Origin: Robertmurraya sp. FSL R5-0851
GTDB taxonomy: Bacteria > Bacillota > Bacilli > Bacillales > Cytobacillaceae
Assembly (NCBI RefSeq): GCF_038002965.1
Contig: NZ_JBBOOE010000001.1
Coordinates: 2,027,001-2,091,000 of the forward strand
DNA length: 64,000 nt
Direction: 5' to 3'
This document shows positions 42,753-52,303 of the stretch, in pieces. The notes beneath the pieces are model-generated. The model saw nothing but the letters and a program-made list of their open reading frames with translations, did not search any database and had not been told where the DNA came from. Made by a program: the position numbers and the translations under genes. Each line of letters starts with the position of its first letter. The stretch's first letter is position 1.

Positions 42753-44519
42753 TTAAATCGTAAATTTCCTTAAAACTTCTTTTAAGTTAATCGCCATTTC
42801 ATTAACTGTCTGAACAGAAGAAGCGATTTCCTCCATCGTTGCCAACTGTGCCTCAGCAGATGCAGCAACCGCATAAGAGGAGTTCGAATTTACCTTTGCA
42901 ATTTCTGTTAGCACTTCGATATTGGCAGTTACACATTTGGAACTTTCCGTCATTTTTTGGACATATTGATGAATAGACTGAATCGTTTTACGAATGTCTG
43001 TGATAGAGTCAGTGATTTGTATAAAAGATCTTCCCGCTTCATTTACAGCGATTGACCCATTTTCTACTTCAAGCGTATTTTTTTCCATTGCTTTTACGGC
43101 TTGATTTGTACCGGTTTGGATTTTCAAAATAAGATCTATAATTTCGTTAGAAGAGCTCTTTGACTGTACGGCAAGTTTCCGGACCTCATCAGCAACCACA
43201 GAAAAACCTTTCCCATGCTCCCCGGCTCGTGCTGCTTCAATCGCAGCATTTAAAGCGAGTAAGTTCGTTTGATCTGCAATACCAGTGATCACTTTGGTTA
43301 TTTGACTGATTTCCTTTGATTGTCTTCCAAGGTTACCAATCACTCCTGCCACTTCGATTACAGAGTCATGTATATGTGACATTTGCTTTATTGCATTCTC
43401 TACGACCTTGTTTCCGTTTTTAGACACTCCATCGACCATATTAGCTGAAGCTTCCAGTTTTTCTGATGAAAAAGTGAGAGTTTCTTGAATCGAAGCCAAT
43501 GTGTTCATTGTATGTATGGTTTCATTTACACTATCTAGTTGTTTTTGAGAGGCAGCAGCAACCTCTTGAATGGAAAAAGTAATACTTTCTGAACCTTGTG
43601 CGGTTTCCTCCGAGCTTGCTGTTAAATCCTCCGCAGAGGCAGAAACCTGGGTGGTTGTCTCATATGCTTGGGAAATTAAGGCTCGCAGTTCTTTTACCAT
43701 CCGGTTGAAAGTAGTAGTTAGCTCACCAATTTCATCATTTGATGTAACCTTCATATCTGCGTGACTAAAATCACCTTCTGCAACTACTTGAATTCTCTCT
43801 GATAAACGACGGATCGGGCCATGAATAGAATTCATCAATACGATGGCAACTATTACGGAAATACAAATAACGATGAATGTAAAGATCATTGTCCAAAGTT
43901 GAACTTGATTTCCATTTGAAATGATTTCTTCTCCCAGCTGTTCTACACTTTTATTTTTTTCATCTGCTAAAGCCTTTAATTTTGCCATCGTTTGTTCGGC
44001 TTTAAACTTTTCAGATCCAACATTGAGTAAGGCTTGGCGTTTCTCTCCGTTATCAAACACGTCGAAAGCTTCCTTCATCATCATCTCATTCCATTTGGAA
44101 CCGTCGGAAATGACCTTTTTTACAGCAGCTTCATCTTTGTTCCCAGCTACGTTAGTCAATAACCTATCTTCTAATTGGGTACTTAGGTGTACATTGTTTT
44201 CAAAGCTTTCCTTAGCCTGAGGAGAACCTTCAAGCATGTACTCATTTACGAGTCTTAATCGCTCAGCCATGAAAAATCGTAAATCTTGTAAGGCGTTTAA
44301 TTGCTGTGATTCTTTTAGAATAAGTGATTTTGCTAATTCATTTGCCTTTTGGGTATTGATCATGGAGTAAATAGCTAGTCCACTAGAAACTAGTAACACG
44401 AGCCCGAAGCTAAGCATGATTTTTTTTCGAATACTTTGTGATTGAAATGGTATTCTTATGATTGGTAACCGCCATTTTGTATTCTTAATTTTATTAACCC
44501 ATTTATCAATAGACTTCAA
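42753..44519 (-). CDS. Methyl-accepting chemotaxis protein with four-helix-bundle sensor
   Basis: 588 residues. Membrane helix 1 at about 35-57 ([19 protein letters not shown]), ~150-residue helical extracellular sensor, helix 2 at about 208-230, HAMP, and the signalling hairpin tip [36 protein letters not shown]. Signals to CheA/CheW. TTG start with an only moderate ribosome site, so the start is uncertain by a few codons. No pairing gene on its operon; ligand unknown. Confidence 0.92.
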   Translation of the reverse strand: MKSIDKWVNKIKNTKWRLPIIRIPFQSQSIRKKIMLSFGLVLLVSSGLAIYSMINTQKANELAKSLILKESQQLNALQDLRFFMAERLRLVNEYMLEGSPQAKESFENNVHLSTQLEDRLLTNVAGNKDEAAVKKVISDGSKWNEMMMKEAFDVFDNGEKRQALLNVGSEKFKAEQTMAKLKALADEKNKSVEQLGEEIISNGNQVQLWTMIFTFIVICISVIVAIVLMNSIHGPIRRLSERIQVVAEGDFSHADMKVTSNDEIGELTTTFNRMVKELRALISQAYETTTQVSASAEDLTASSEETAQGSESITFSIQEVAAASQKQLDSVNETIHTMNTLASIQETLTFSSEKLEASANMVDGVSKNGNKVVENAIKQMSHIHDSVIEVAGVIGNLGRQSKEISQITKVITGIADQTNLLALNAAIEAARAGEHGKGFSVVADEVRKLAVQSKSSSNEIIDLILKIQTGTNQAVKAMEKNTLEVENGSIAVNEAGRSFIQITDSITDIRKTIQSIHQYVQKMTESSKCVTANIEVLTEIAKVNSNSSYAVAASAEAQLATMEEIASSVQTVNEMAINLKEVLRKFTI

Positions 44520-44648
44520 TCCCTACACATCCTTCACCCGTTTGTCCACTTCATTATGGCAAAGGAATATTAAGCAATTGTAAAGGAAGTGTAAGTATTG
44601 TATAAAAATAAAACTAAATACCTAATTCTTAAGAACTATTCTCGGAAT

Positions 44649-44680
44649 AAAAAACCTAGGAAATCATGGTATTTCCTAGG
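44649..44680 (-). terminator. Terminator of the zinc-regulated importer/MATE operon
   Basis: Minus strand CCTAGGAAAT/ATTTCCTAGG with a six-base loop and TTTTTT, 35 bases after the MATE stop codon. Confidence 0.85.
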
Positions 44681-44715
44681 GAAGCGCAGGTTATGACATT
44701 TCTCTGCAAATTTCC

Positions 44716-46065
44716 TTATCCGACTAATCGATTAGTTAGTTTTTTGAGATATAGTGATAAAAAGACGCTTCGAGATAGACTAAATAAGATAAACGCCATC
44801 CATACTCCGTGGTTCCCAAAAACAGGTACAAGACCTATAATGGCTGCTAAAAATACAAGTAATGCAATAAAAATAGAATTTCTTACTGATTTCGCGTCCG
44901 TTGCACCGGAAAAAATACCTTCTAGTTGTAATCCCCAAAATCCGACAAGGGGAAATAATAACATCCAAAATAAGAATACATGAGTGGTTTCTCTTACCTC
45001 ATGAATAGTCGTGAATAATGACACGATAAAGTCTCCAAACAGGATAGTCAAAAAGGATAAAAGAATAGCTGTGGCAATTCCCCAAGTTGCAGAAAGCGAC
45101 AAGGCTCGAAAATATAGAGAAGTGTTTTTTCCTCCAAACGCTCTTCCCACTAAAATGCTTGAGGCATTAGCGAATCCGCCAAATAGATATGCCATTACGT
45201 ACTGAATTTGTAAAAGGATCGCATTTGCAGCTAAGGTGAGCTCACCCATACTTGCTCCTTTTGAGGTGAGTATTCCAGTCATTGTAACCAAACATAATGT
45301 TCGGAGAAAATGGTCGCGATTAACAAGAAACATTTGAGTTAAGGTATCTTTCTTGATTAATGCACTAAGAGAAGGAATAAAGAAACGACTTTTATTTGTT
45401 TGAAAAATAAGGAACATTCCAACTATAACGGAGGACACTTCAGCAATTAATGTAGCATAGGCAACGCCTGCAACCCCCATATGTAGGCCCAGAACAAATA
45501 CAATATCTAGCACAATGTTTAATACATTCATACCAATTTGCAGGAACAAAGACATTTTCACTTTACCTAAGCCGACTAACCAACCGATGGTTACATAGCT
45601 TAGTAGAATAAATGGTGCTCCCCAGATACGAATAAGAAAGTAGGTTTCAGCAAGAGCGTTTGTTGCTGTATTCCCGCCCATTAATAGGAGAGAAAGATGG
45701 ATGATGGGCTTTTGAAAAAGGATGAATAGCAATCCCATCAGAATAGCAATGATCATTGGACGATAAAGAGCTAGCATAATACCTTCTTCGTTTTTTGCTC
45801 CATCGGCTTGTGAAGTGAAGCCACTGGTTGTCACACGTAAAAAGCCGAGCAACCAGTACAGCGTGTTAAAAATAACGGCTGCAATCGCGACCCCGCCTAA
45901 TGCCGTAGGATCTTGAATTCTTCCTACGACGGCAGTATCTACCACCCCTAGTAATGGGGTAGACACTCCAGATAAAATTAACGGAAAAGCCAATACTAAG
46001 TATTCGCGATGAGTGCATGTATGTGAATAGCGGTGAACCTTTTGTTTAACGGAAGCTAAATTCAT
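44716..46065 (-). CDS. MATE-family efflux transporter, last gene of the Nik/Cnt-like operon
   Basis: 449 residues, about 12 membrane helices, DinF-like MATE features near the start (LAFPLILSGVSTPLLGVVDTAVVGR). Such pumps exchange organic cations or small molecules for Na+ or H+. It begins 14 bases after the second ATPase gene with AAAGGGGAG upstream, so it belongs to the metal-importer operon. In staphylopine-type systems an exporter of another family (CntE, MFS) releases the metallophore, and this MATE could play that part. That is inference from position. Confidence 0.9.
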   Translation of the reverse strand: MNLASVKQKVHRYSHTCTHREYLVLAFPLILSGVSTPLLGVVDTAVVGRIQDPTALGGVAIAAVIFNTLYWLLGFLRVTTSGFTSQADGAKNEEGIMLALYRPMIIAILMGLLFILFQKPIIHLSLLLMGGNTATNALAETYFLIRIWGAPFILLSYVTIGWLVGLGKVKMSLFLQIGMNVLNIVLDIVFVLGLHMGVAGVAYATLIAEVSSVIVGMFLIFQTNKSRFFIPSLSALIKKDTLTQMFLVNRDHFLRTLCLVTMTGILTSKGASMGELTLAANAILLQIQYVMAYLFGGFANASSILVGRAFGGKNTSLYFRALSLSATWGIATAILLSFLTILFGDFIVSLFTTIHEVRETTHVFLFWMLLFPLVGFWGLQLEGIFSGATDAKSVRNSIFIALLVFLAAIIGLVPVFGNHGVWMAFILFSLSRSVFLSLYLKKLTNRLVG

Positions 46066-46079
46066 TTTACTCCCCTTTC

Positions 46080-46850
46080 TTACAGCATAGCAGCTTGTAA
46101 CAACGCTTTTGTATACGAATGTCTTTCAGGAGCATAAAGGTCAGATAGTTGAAAATGATCGACCAAGCACCCATTTTTCATGACAAGAATTATATCACAT
46201 AAGTTGGTTACTGTTCGTATATCATGAGAAATAAATAAGATGGACATTTGTAAGTTTCTCTGTAATGTTTTTAATAGCTCTAAGATACGTACTTGAACGG
46301 ACACATCTAGGCTCGCAGTTGCTTCATCACAAACTAAAAGAGCAGGTTCAATACTTATAGCACGTGCTATACACACTCTTTGTTTTTGACCGCCACTCAG
46401 TTCATCGGGATAGCGATCCACCATAACCTTCTCTAGTCCAACCATTTCAAGCAATCTCTCTGCCTTTTCACGATTGGTATGCTTACCTGGTGGCAAATAA
46501 GAAGGTGTAAAATCAGTAAAGTTGTTAAGTGGCTCAAGTAAACTTTTCCCAATTGGTAGTTTTGGATTTAAAGCACTATTAGTGTCTTGAAAGACCATTT
46601 GGATATTCTTCCGATAGGCTCGAACATCTGCTCGTTTTTTAGGAGGGATTTGTTGTTCGTTAAATGTGATACACCCTTGTTTATAGCTTTCTAGACCAAG
46701 AATGAGTTTCGTGAGTGTACTTTTTCCACTGCCGCTTTCCCCAACAATACCAACGATTTCTCCCCTCTCTATTTGGAAAGAAACCCCTTGTAGTGCAGCA
46801 ATATTGTTTGTATATACTTTTGATAGTTGTTCCACTTTTAGTAAACTCAT
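46080..46850 (-). CDS. ABC importer ATPase, NikE/OppF/CntF-like
   Basis: 256 residues. Walker A GESGSGKST, signature LSGGQKQRVCIARA, Walker B LLVCDEATASLD, C-terminal OppF-like tail. The ATG at 46850 overlaps the preceding ATPase stop (ATGA), with AAGGAG ten bases upstream. Paired with the OppD-type ATPase next to it. Confidence 0.92.
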   Translation of the reverse strand: MSLLKVEQLSKVYTNNIAALQGVSFQIERGEIVGIVGESGSGKSTLTKLILGLESYKQGCITFNEQQIPPKKRADVRAYRKNIQMVFQDTNSALNPKLPIGKSLLEPLNNFTDFTPSYLPPGKHTNREKAERLLEMVGLEKVMVDRYPDELSGGQKQRVCIARAISIEPALLVCDEATASLDVSVQVRILELLKTLQRNLQMSILFISHDIRTVTNLCDIILVMKNGCLVDHFQLSDLYAPERHSYTKALLQAAML

Positions 46851-47665
46851 ACGGTTCGAACTCCTTGATGGGTGTGAAGGTAACGTTCTCCTGGTAGTGA
46901 CAACAAACAGGAGCATAATTCTTTTGTATATGGATGCTGATGTTCACAACGTATTTGTTCCGGTGTTCCTTCCTCAACGATTCTCCCTTTTTGCATCACA
47001 AAAATGTGGTCGGATCGTTTGTATGCTTGTACGAGATCATGTGTGATAAATAAAACTGCACAGCGTGTTTCTTTTCTAACTTTTTCAATCGCATCTAGTA
47101 CTGCTTCCGCTGTCATAACGTCTAAAGCCGTTGTGATTTCGTCACAAATAAGTAACTTAGGCTTTAAAGCTAATGCTAATCCAATCGCAACTCGCTGGAC
47201 TTGCCCGCCACTTAATTGGAAGGGATAACTTTGAAAGATTCGGTTGCTATCTAATTGTATTTCCTCGAGAACATGAAGAGATAATTCTTTCGCCTCTTTT
47301 TTACTAATGGAATAGTGAGAACGAATCGCTTCTACCATTTGCTTTCCTACTTTTATAAACGGGGTAAAGCTGCCACGATAGTCTTGAAAGATACTCCCTA
47401 TCTCGCTTCCTAGCAGTCGATGGTGGTTTCTTTTATCCAAGGAAAGAAGGTTCATATCTTCGTAAAATACATGACCCGTAACTACCATAGTAGAATCCAA
47501 TAAGCCTTGAACGGTCCTTGCGGTTATACTTTTACCACTACCGCTTTCTCCAATCAGTGCGACCATTTCGCCTTGATTCAATTCTAAGTTGATATCTTTT
47601 AGAAGTAACTGTTCATCTTTCGTCTTTATTGATAGGTTTTGTATAGATAAAAGCCTCTCCTTCAC
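46847..47665 (-). CDS. ABC importer ATPase, NikD/OppD/CntD-like
   Basis: 272 residues. Walker A GESGSGKSI, signature LSGGQVQRVAIG, Walker B LLICDEITTALD, and the OppD-type C-terminal extension (HQHPYTKEL). Overlaps the permease gene by four bases. Confidence 0.92.
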   Translation of the reverse strand: MKERLLSIQNLSIKTKDEQLLLKDINLELNQGEMVALIGESGSGKSITARTVQGLLDSTMVVTGHVFYEDMNLLSLDKRNHHRLLGSEIGSIFQDYRGSFTPFIKVGKQMVEAIRSHYSISKKEAKELSLHVLEEIQLDSNRIFQSYPFQLSGGQVQRVAIGLALALKPKLLICDEITTALDVMTAEAVLDAIEKVRKETRCAVLFITHDLVQAYKRSDHIFVMQKGRIVEEGTPEQIRCEHQHPYTKELCSCLLSLPGERYLHTHQGVRTV

Positions 47666-48486
47666 AGTATGTTCCTCCTTTTTCCCGTCTTAAAATAACC
47701 TTTTAACCCTTCTCCAAGAAGATTGCAGCATAGAACAGTCAACAAAATAGCAATGCCTGGATAGACCATTAGAGATGGATGCACTTGAAAGAATGTTCTT
47801 CCTTCATTCAACATGGCTCCCCATTCGGGTAACGGCGCTTGAGCACCTATTCCAATGTAGGAAAAAGAAGAAATCAGCAAAATAATTTTTCCTACATCAA
47901 TAGCAGCCATAACGACAATCTCAGAAAATATTTGTGGGATGATATGAAACTGTATGGTATGAAAGTTACTAGAATAAGAGAGCCTTGAAGCAAGAACGAA
48001 CTCCTTTTGTTTCTCTTCTAAAACCAAGCCTCGAACAACACGAGCGTATACAATCCATTTTACGAGGACAATCGCAATCACAATATTGGTTAAGCTTGGT
48101 CCTAGAATTCCTGCTATCGCAATTGCTAAGATGAAATCTGGAAAAGCGAGGATTCCATCTATGACTCTCATAAAAAAAGCATCCATCCTCCCACCAATAT
48201 ATCCTGATAGCAATCCGATAGGAATACCTATACACATTGCTAGCAAGATGATAAGGAGTCCTAGTCCAATCGTTAATTTGGCACCATATACAATTCGTGC
48301 AAAAATATCTCTTCCCATATGATCCGTGCCAAGCCAATGATGGGATGATGAAGCGCTTAGACGGTTGGTCATATTAATATAAAACGGATCCTGGGTTCCA
48401 AAGAAACTTCCCACCAAAAAAACTATGGCTAAAATAGAGGCAAGAGAGATCCCTATCACCATACTCAGGTTTTTCTTGTTTTTCAT
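47662..48486 (-). CDS. ABC importer permease, NikC/DppC/CntC-like
   Basis: 274 residues with about six helices. DPFYINMTNRLSASSSHHWLGTDHMGRDIFARIVYGA is the DppC/NikC N-terminal signature, with an EAA loop (VRGLVLEEKQKEFVLASRL). Start codon overlaps the previous stop as TAATG. Confidence 0.93.
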   Translation of the reverse strand: MKNKKNLSMVIGISLASILAIVFLVGSFFGTQDPFYINMTNRLSASSSHHWLGTDHMGRDIFARIVYGAKLTIGLGLLIILLAMCIGIPIGLLSGYIGGRMDAFFMRVIDGILAFPDFILAIAIAGILGPSLTNIVIAIVLVKWIVYARVVRGLVLEEKQKEFVLASRLSYSSNFHTIQFHIIPQIFSEIVVMAAIDVGKIILLISSFSYIGIGAQAPLPEWGAMLNEGRTFFQVHPSLMVYPGIAILLTVLCCNLLGEGLKGYFKTGKRRNIL

Positions 48487-49439
48487 TATTTTGCCTCCTT
48501 TCCTTGCTGAACTTGTGGGTTGATCACCAAATAAAGTAAGTCAACGAGCAAATTGGTTAGTACGATTAAAAAGCCAATCACAATAATAAAGCCTTGAATA
48601 AGGGGATAATCACGTTGCATAACAGCTTGAACAATTAATTCCCCCATGCCTGGCCAAGAAAATAAAATTTCAATGACTGATATCCCGCCAAGTAGACTTC
48701 CGAGACTAAGGCCAAACATCGTAACAAGTGGAATGAGACTTCCACGTAACGCATGGAAGAAAAGGATTCTACTTCTACTAATCCCCCTTGCTATCGCTGC
48801 TTCAATAAACGGGCTTTGCAGGATCGTGATGAGTCGTTCTCTTAACAAGGTAATATAGATCGGTGCCATCGCCATTCCAAGAGTGATTGAAGGCAGAACA
48901 TAATGGGCAAATGTCCCTCTCCCCATCATCGGTAGCCATTGCAATTTTAATGAAAAGAAATACATAAGCAGTAGTCCTAACCAAAAACTTGGGATAGAAG
49001 CACCAACGAGCGCAAACCAGCGACTTATGTAATCGGGCCATCGGTTTTCATATAAAGCACTGACCACTCCTAATGGTATGGAAATAAGGAAAAGAACCGT
49101 TAATCCACCTATTGCTAACGCAAAAGTTGCAGGTAATCTATCAAATATCAGCTCAGAGACAGGTTTCTTTGAGATCAATGATTCACCTAAATCAAATTGG
49201 CCTACATTAATAATCCAGTCACCGTATTGCTGTAGAATGGGTTTATCAAATCCATATTCCTTCTTCAACTCTTCTTCTTTCTCTGTTGTTACCGACACAT
49301 CATCAACCTTCAGGATGGACCGTATCGGGTCTCCTGGAGTAATTTTCATTAACAGAAAGGTTAAAAAGGATAAAACAAATACCATAACTAATAACTGAGA
49401 CAGTCTTGAACCAATCATCTTCCCTATTCTCTTCAACAT
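48486..49439 (-). CDS. ABC importer permease, NikB/DppB/CntB-like
   Basis: 317 residues. TFLLMKITPGDPI near the N-terminus and the EAA loop SPFIEAAIARGISRSRILFFHALRG are DppB/NikB-typical. The ATG at 49439 has GAGGAAGGTG just upstream; an earlier start five codons upstream is less likely. A hairpin between the binding-protein gene and this gene may lower its expression. Confidence 0.93.
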   Translation of the reverse strand: MLKRIGKMIGSRLSQLLVMVFVLSFLTFLLMKITPGDPIRSILKVDDVSVTTEKEEELKKEYGFDKPILQQYGDWIINVGQFDLGESLISKKPVSELIFDRLPATFALAIGGLTVLFLISIPLGVVSALYENRWPDYISRWFALVGASIPSFWLGLLLMYFFSLKLQWLPMMGRGTFAHYVLPSITLGMAMAPIYITLLRERLITILQSPFIEAAIARGISRSRILFFHALRGSLIPLVTMFGLSLGSLLGGISVIEILFSWPGMGELIVQAVMQRDYPLIQGFIIVIGFLIVLTNLLVDLLYLVINPQVQQGKEAK

Positions 49440-49461
49440 AATCACCTTCCTCACGAGAAAA

Positions 49462-49486
49462 GTGAAAGTGCCAAGGACACTTTCAC
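49462..49486 (-). terminator. Intercistronic hairpin between the binding-protein and permease genes
   Basis: GTGAAAGTG/CACTTTCAC with a seven-base loop and TTTTC, seven bases after the binding-protein stop. It looks like a partial terminator or mRNA stabiliser that keeps the binding protein in excess over the membrane parts. Confidence 0.6.
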
Positions 49487-49493
49487 CTTTTGA

Positions 49494-51020
49494 TTATTCA
49501 ACCTCTAATTTGTTTGTTAAAATATAGTATTCTTCTGAACCGGGAGCCCAGTTTTTCACATGATTGCTCACACCTATAATAATATGAGGATGAACAACAA
49601 ACGAATGAAGAACTTTTTCCTGTATTAGCTTAACGGCTTCCTTTTCTAATCCTACGCGTTGCTCTAAGTTACTCGTAGTATTTAGTTGTAAAATAGTATT
49701 GGTTAGTTCCGGCACGTTAATTTGTCCAGGGTTTAAGGAGCCATCTGGAACATACGCAGAGTTCAAGAAAAATCCACCATCACCACGAGGAGCCGTTAAA
49801 TTGGAATACGTTGCAATATCCCAGTCATCTTGCTTTTCCCATAGAAACGTATCAATATTTTCAACTGTGACAATGTTTATTTTTATGCCGACAGAAGCTG
49901 CTTCTGCTTGTAAATATTGAGCAATTAGCGGAAGCTCAGGTCTTCCTTGATACGTAGCAACGGTTAATTCAAGTGACTTTCCGTCTTTTTCAAGTGTTCC
50001 ACTTGCGTTTTTTATATAACCTGCGTCCTCTAACAGCTCCGCCGCTTTTACGGGGTTAGACTTTACCACTTCTTTATCCGACGAAAAAGCAAACATGGGG
50101 TTAAAGGGACCAGTAGCTTCTGTCGCATGACCATTCATGATTTCTTCCACAACGGTTGTACGATCTAACAGTAAATCTATCGCTTTTCTGACATTTTCAT
50201 CCTGTAATTGAGGATTGACTGAATTATATAGAAGGAAATGAGCTCGTAGACTCATGATAGATTCAATGCGAAGATCCTTATTGTCTTCTATAGGTTTCAG
50301 TGTTTCGGGAGGCAAGTGATAGACGATATCTGCCTCTCCTGATTGAAGGGCTAACGCACGTACATTTCCGTCAGAATTAAATGTAACTGTTGCTTCATCT
50401 ACTTTTGCCTTTCCATCCCAATAATCCTCATAGCTTACTAGTTTAATCTCGGATTCTGGTGCGAAACTTTGTACTTGAAATGGTCCAGTTCCAATTGGTT
50501 GCTCACTAATATCTTCAGAATCCACCTTAATGATCGAAGCGTTTGTATGAACTAGTTCCGATAGAAAAGCTGGATATTCCTCCTCGGTTTGGAAGGTAAT
50601 TTCTTGGCCACTAGCTGTGATGGACGCGATTTTCAAATTGGAGTTCATTGCCTCATTGACTTCTATTAGTCTTTCAAATGATTTCTTTGCCGCTTCAGCA
50701 TCTAGTGTAGATCCATCGTGAAAGGTAACCCCTTCTCGAATATGAAACTTCCAGGTAGTTGAATCCAATTGTTCCCAAGAGTCTGCTAACCAAGGCTGTA
50801 TTTCTAGATTTTCGTCAATCTGGACTAAGGTTTCAGCAATTCCTGCACGTACTCCCATCCAATCCTGGTGAGGATCTAAGGTTTTTGATGCAAAGCTAAA
50901 TAATAGTTTTACTGTTTTCTTTTCCTCGCTTTCTTTTGAAGAAGTTCCGCTACTACTGCAAGCAGCTGTAAAAACAATAACGAAAGCAAGAAGTATGTAA
51001 GTAATAAATGACTTTTTCAA
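49494..51020 (-). CDS. ABC importer substrate-binding lipoprotein, NikA/CntA-like (SBP family 5)
   Basis: 508 residues. TTG start at 51020 (AAAGGATGG upstream) gives KKSFITYILLAFVIVFTAAC with lipobox FTAAC. Family-5 features are WKFHIREGVTFHDGSTLDAEA and IGTGPF. Binds nickel, metal-metallophore complexes or peptides. Three Zur-like boxes precede it, so a zinc or zinc-metallophore ligand is favoured over peptides. First gene of the six-gene operon. Confidence 0.9.
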   Translation of the reverse strand: MKKSFITYILLAFVIVFTAACSSSGTSSKESEEKKTVKLLFSFASKTLDPHQDWMGVRAGIAETLVQIDENLEIQPWLADSWEQLDSTTWKFHIREGVTFHDGSTLDAEAAKKSFERLIEVNEAMNSNLKIASITASGQEITFQTEEEYPAFLSELVHTNASIIKVDSEDISEQPIGTGPFQVQSFAPESEIKLVSYEDYWDGKAKVDEATVTFNSDGNVRALALQSGEADIVYHLPPETLKPIEDNKDLRIESIMSLRAHFLLYNSVNPQLQDENVRKAIDLLLDRTTVVEEIMNGHATEATGPFNPMFAFSSDKEVVKSNPVKAAELLEDAGYIKNASGTLEKDGKSLELTVATYQGRPELPLIAQYLQAEAASVGIKINIVTVENIDTFLWEKQDDWDIATYSNLTAPRGDGGFFLNSAYVPDGSLNPGQINVPELTNTILQLNTTSNLEQRVGLEKEAVKLIQEKVLHSFVVHPHIIIGVSNHVKNWAPGSEEYYILTNKLEVE

Positions 51021-51047
51021 TCGAACCCATCCTTTGAACATTTTTGT

Positions 51048-51068
51048 AAACAGAAATCATTACGATTA
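51048..51068 (-). promoter_or_regulatory. Zur-like box C, proximal
   Basis: Agrees at 16 of 20 defined positions with the Bacillus Zur consensus built on TCGTAATNATTACGA. The right half ATTACGATT is intact. Ends 28 bp before the binding-protein start codon. Confidence 0.5.
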
Positions 51069-51087
51069 AAATACAATAAATATTGGT

Positions 51088-51108
51088 AAATCGAAATCAT
51101 TTCAGTTT
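51088..51108 (-). promoter_or_regulatory. Zur-like box B
   Basis: Left half AAATCGAAAT has one mismatch, right half three; 16 of 20 overall. Exactly 40 bp from box C, so on the same DNA face. Confidence 0.5.
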
Positions 51109-51146
51109 ACAATACTAAACTATAATGTGTTGCATTCATAGTGTCA

Positions 51147-51177
51147 ATATTAAATCGTAATTTTTACGATTTAATAT
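51147..51177 (-). promoter_or_regulatory. Zur box A, near-perfect
   Basis: Perfect inverted repeat with 14-bp arms and a three-base spacer. The inner 21 bases (51152-51172) match the Zur consensus (core TCGTAATNATTACGA) at 19 of 20 positions. It differs clearly from the Fur (TGATAAT) and PerR (TTATAAT) boxes. Confidence 0.85.
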
Positions 51178-51208
51178 AAAAAAAACAGACCAACGATCAT
51201 CAGTTGGT
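51178..51208 (-). terminator. Terminator of the chemoreceptor/xylose-type binding-protein operon
   Basis: GACCAAC/GTTGGTC with an eight-base loop, then a U run, 15 bases after the stop codon. Confidence 0.85.
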
Positions 51209-51222
51209 CCTATACTTATGAT

Positions 51223-52278
51223 TTATTTAAACACGTCTGCCTCGTTCAAGTATCCATCCTTGATCACGGTATCACGAACGTTTTCATTTGTGATGGCAAT
51301 TGGATCTAAGAAGACAGCTGGGACATCGATTTTTCCATTGTTAATTTGCTTGTCGGTCTTTACTTCTTCTCCCTTTGCTACCATAATCGCCATTTCGGCA
51401 GACTTTACCGCTAATAGGTTAATCGGTTTATATACGGTCATCGTTTGTAATCCTTGAACAACACGGCGAACTCCTTCAAGCTCGGCGTCCTGACCAGAAA
51501 CAGGAACGGTACCAGCTAAACCAACGCCTGCTAATGACTCAATTACTCCACCAGCCGTTCCGTCATTTGCAGCAATAACCGCGTTAATAGCATTTCCATT
51601 TTTACTCAGTGCCGTTTTCATATTTTCTTTTGCAATGTCTGGGTTCCAATCATCAGTATACTGATCATGAACGAGCTTCACGGTTCCGTTATCGATTAGA
51701 GGCTGTAATACTTTCATCGCGCCTTGGCGGAAAAGAATCGCGTTGTTGTCAGATTCTGCTCCACCAATATAAGCAAAATTTCCATTAGGTACTTTCTTTA
51801 AAATTTCTGTAGCTTGAATTTCTCCTACTTTTTCATTATCAAAGGAAATATAGTAATCAACATCAGCATTTTTTATCAATCGGTCGTAGGAAACCACCTT
51901 TACCCCTGCTTCATGAGCAATTTCTACGATTTCAGCTGAAATCACAGCATCATGAGGAACGACGACTAATACATCTACTCCCTCCTCAATTAATAATTGG
52001 GCTTGTTTAATTTGAACTTCATCCAATCCGTTGGCGGCTAGTGTTTTTACTTGCCCGCCCAACTTTTTAATTTCTTCTTCAAACAGTGCTTTATCTTTGT
52101 ACCATCTTTCGTCTTTTAGCGTATCTAATAAAAATCCGACATATGGTTTTGAATCATCAGTGATTAATTTTGAGTGGTTAGTGCTTGATGCTTTCTCTGT
52201 CGAGGAACAACCAGCTGTAACGATCATAACAATAATTAGAAACAAGCTTGTGAGAGACATCTTTGGAATATTTTTCAT
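51223..52278 (-). CDS. Xylose-type sugar-binding lipoprotein (XylF-like), without a transporter
   Basis: 351 residues. ATG 52278 with AAGGAGGATATAT upstream, lipobox VTAGC. Periplasmic-binding-protein family 4 domain of the XylF type: VGFLLDTLKDERWYKDKALFEEE, VVVPHDAVISAEIVE, VVSYDRLIKNADVDYYISFDN. Normally XylF works with XylG/H, but no such genes are here. Instead it lies 25 bases after a chemoreceptor gene on the same transcript, so sensing rather than uptake is the likely role. Confidence 0.88.
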   Translation of the reverse strand: MKNIPKMSLTSLFLIIVMIVTAGCSSTEKASSTNHSKLITDDSKPYVGFLLDTLKDERWYKDKALFEEEIKKLGGQVKTLAANGLDEVQIKQAQLLIEEGVDVLVVVPHDAVISAEIVEIAHEAGVKVVSYDRLIKNADVDYYISFDNEKVGEIQATEILKKVPNGNFAYIGGAESDNNAILFRQGAMKVLQPLIDNGTVKLVHDQYTDDWNPDIAKENMKTALSKNGNAINAVIAANDGTAGGVIESLAGVGLAGTVPVSGQDAELEGVRRVVQGLQTMTVYKPINLLAVKSAEMAIMVAKGEEVKTDKQINNGKIDVPAVFLDPIAITNENVRDTVIKDGYLNEADVFK

Positions 52279-52303
52279 ATATATCCTCCTTCCTTTTGAG
52301 CCT

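Noticed and set aside
44716..51020. Simple oligopeptide (Opp/Dpp) transporter
   Set aside because: Family level fits, but the near-perfect Zur box and the attached MATE gene make a metal-related role more likely; not fully excluded.
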